DNA of 5,913 nucleotides from Candidatus Coatesiibacteriota bacterium (lineage in GTDB: Bacteria; RBG-13-66-14). Both the position numbers and the translations under genes were made by a program. The notes beneath the pieces were generated by a model, which was given only the letters and a program-made list of their open reading frames with translations, made no database searches and was not told where the DNA came from. The DNA is taken from the NCBI GenBank assembly GCA_014728185.1, contig WJMB01000246.1, positions 1 to 5,913 of the forward strand. The letters are read 5' to 3'. This document shows positions 5,401 through 5,913 of this stretch, piece after piece; positions within the stretch are counted from its first letter, which is position 1; each line of letters begins with the position of its first letter.

Positions 5401-5433
5401 CGATGCCCCCACCAGCACCAACCGGGGGCATCG
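5401..5433 (+). terminator. Terminator-like hairpin after the radical SAM gene
   Basis: CGATGCCCCC (5401-5410) pairs perfectly with GGGGGCATCG (5424-5433) across a 13-nt loop, starting 15 nt after the stop codon. The stem is strong, but the T-run is not adjacent: TTAAGATATAT follows and a run of six T begins only at 5451. It probably ends or protects the radical SAM mRNA, perhaps with help from Rho. Confidence 0.65.
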
Positions 5434-5534
5434 TTAAGATATATGACAGGTTTTTTCAACGGCTCCCCCCTATTGTTAGCGGCCTTGACCCCTCTGAAAG
5501 CTCACCTGAATAGTGAGTGATTTTGCATGAGGGG

Positions 5535-5584
5535 CGAGGCTGATCATGATATCCCGTTCGGTTTTTACTCCTTTCCGAGCCTCG
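5535..5584. repeat. 7-bp inverted repeat CGAGGCT / AGCCTCG
   Basis: CGAGGCT (5535-5541) and AGCCTCG (5578-5584) are perfect complements 36 nt apart. The intervening DNA is AT-rich and contains the palindrome TGATCA (5541-5546) and a run of five T. Function is unknown. Confidence 0.4.
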
Positions 5585-5640
5585 ATCTATCAAGCCCAAT
5601 CAGCAGAGCGGGCATCAAGGGGGGCAGACCAGCGATCCCA

Positions 5641-5693
5641 CCAGGCAGCCTGGAGAAGAGCAACTGCGGCAGGATAAACTAAGCGCTGCCTGG
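5641..5693. repeat. 9-bp inverted repeat CCAGGCAGC / GCTGCCTGG
   Basis: CCAGGCAGC (5641-5649) and GCTGCCTGG (5685-5693) are perfect complements with a 35-nt loop. The left arm is also part of a small local palindrome, CCAGG-CAG-CCTGG (5641-5653). It could be an RNA structure or a protein-binding site. Confidence 0.45.
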
Positions 5694-5724
5694 CGTATGG
5701 TGGCATATGCGGCTCTTTCCAATT

Positions 5725-5759
5725 CCAGGCGTTGACACCTATCTATTAACAACCCCTGG
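5725..5759. repeat. Hairpin, 9 paired bases with one C-C mismatch
   Basis: CCAGG (5725-5729) and GTTG (5731-5734) pair with CCTGG (5755-5759) and CAAC (5750-5753), with a symmetric C-C mismatch between the blocks and a 15-nt AT-rich loop. No T-run follows. TTGACA at 5732-5737 lies within it but has no matching -10. Confidence 0.45.
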
Positions 5760-5837
5760 TTAGCACCGCACGTTTCCGCGCGGCAGAGCCGAGCTCGGCA
5801 AAGCGGACTCAGCGGATACTCCCCGCCCGGCCCGGCG

Positions 5838-5853
5838 TTGGCACGTTTCTTGC
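5838..5853 (+). promoter_or_regulatory. Sigma-54 (-24/-12) promoter candidate, rightward
   Basis: TTGGCACG-TTTC-TTGC matches the RpoN consensus YTGGCACG-N4-TTGC at every stated position, with the essential GG (5840-5841) and GC (5852-5853) exactly ten bases apart. Transcription would start near 5865 and run out of the window. No upstream activator site was identified with certainty. Confidence 0.55.
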
Positions 5854-5896
5854 GGAGGCCGATGCCGGGCTGTCCAGGAGGCCGCCCCGCCCTGCT

Positions 5897-5912
5897 GCAA
5901 GAAACGTGCCAA
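5897..5912 (-). promoter_or_regulatory. Sigma-54 (-24/-12) promoter candidate, leftward
   Basis: The right arm of the inverted repeat read on the minus strand gives the same TTGGCACG-TTTC-TTGC match. Its start would be near 5885, so it converges with the rightward copy within the 43-nt spacer. No minus-strand gene is seen to the left that it would serve. Confidence 0.4.
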
Positions 5913-5913
5913 C

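Larger units (their letters stand above)
5386..5913. other. Gene-free region rich in inverted repeats
   Basis: No ORF, tRNA or rRNA was recognised in these 528 bp. They begin with the terminator-like hairpin at 5401-5433 and contain long-range inverted repeats at 5535-5584, 5641-5693 and 5725-5759, a 12-bp palindrome (GCCGAGCTCGGC, 5788-5799) and the sigma-54-like repeat at 5837-5913. The region probably leads into a gene or element to the right of the window. Confidence 0.6.
5837..5913. repeat. Perfect 17-bp inverted repeat, 43-nt spacer
   Basis: GTTGGCACGTTTCTTGC (5837-5853) is the exact reverse complement of 5897-5913. The right arm ends at the window edge, so the repeat may extend further. 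The spacer contains GGAGGCCG twice (5854-5861 and 5877-5884). The core GCACGTTTC also occurs at 5768-5776, so three copies lie within 150 bp. It could be a pair of promoters, a stable RNA hairpin or the ends of a very small mobile element. Confidence 0.8.

Noticed and set aside
3808..5421. 537-codon minus-strand ORF opposite the radical SAM gene
   Set aside because: It mirrors the codon structure of the real gene and is Val/Gly/Ala/Asp-rich; the plus-strand frame has the CxxxCxxC motif, a strong Shine-Dalgarno and a terminator.
5501..5524. CTCAC/GTGAG hairpin followed by TTTT as a second terminator
   Set aside because: Only a 5-bp stem with a 7-nt loop and a short, interrupted T-run; much weaker than the hairpin at 5401-5433.
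5732..5762. Perfect -35 hexamer TTGACA
   Set aside because: No -10-like hexamer at 16-19 nt downstream; it lies inside a hairpin.

Overview
The window is high-GC bacterial chromosome (roughly two-thirds G+C in the genes) with four protein-coding genes and two long gene-free stretches. No gene here is a taxonomic marker. A queuosine pathway, a class III ribonucleotide-reductase-like protein and a radical SAM enzyme suggest an anaerobic or facultative, probably uncultured lineage, but the organism cannot be named from this sequence.

Layout. On the minus strand, reading right to left, are an ATP-cone protein related to the anaerobic reductase NrdD (2520-778), queD (777-397, GTG start directly after the previous stop), a 250-bp gap, and the first 48 codons of queC (146-1, cut by the window edge). 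On the plus strand is one radical SAM gene (3799-5385) with a strong Shine-Dalgarno and a strong hairpin just after its stop. Between the two divergent units lies about 1.2 kb without a convincing gene (2575-3798). After the radical SAM gene, 528 bp without a gene (5386-5913) run to the window edge.

How the parts fit. QueD makes 6-carboxytetrahydropterin and QueC makes preQ0, so the left block is part of the 7-deazaguanine (queuosine precursor) pathway; QueE is not in view. The NrdD-like protein keeps recognisable NrdD landmarks but has one cysteine in total and ends before the zinc/glycyl-radical domain, so it is unlikely to be an active reductase. Its abutting junction with queD suggests a nucleotide-sensing or structural role tied to the same operon.

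The most notable non-coding signals are these. (1) 3149-3473 holds two perfect DnaA boxes (TTATCCACA), a third one mismatch away and in tandem with one of them, an inverted pair of 7/9 boxes and an adjacent AT-rich stretch, which makes it a candidate replication origin or DnaA-controlled promoter region. (2) 5837-5913 is a perfect 17-bp inverted repeat whose two arms each match the sigma-54 -24/-12 consensus, pointing at each other. (3) 2983-2998 is a perfect TCGAAC-N4-GTTCGA palindrome like the LexA (SOS) box of Gram-positive bacteria. Several other hairpins and palindromes are recorded separately.
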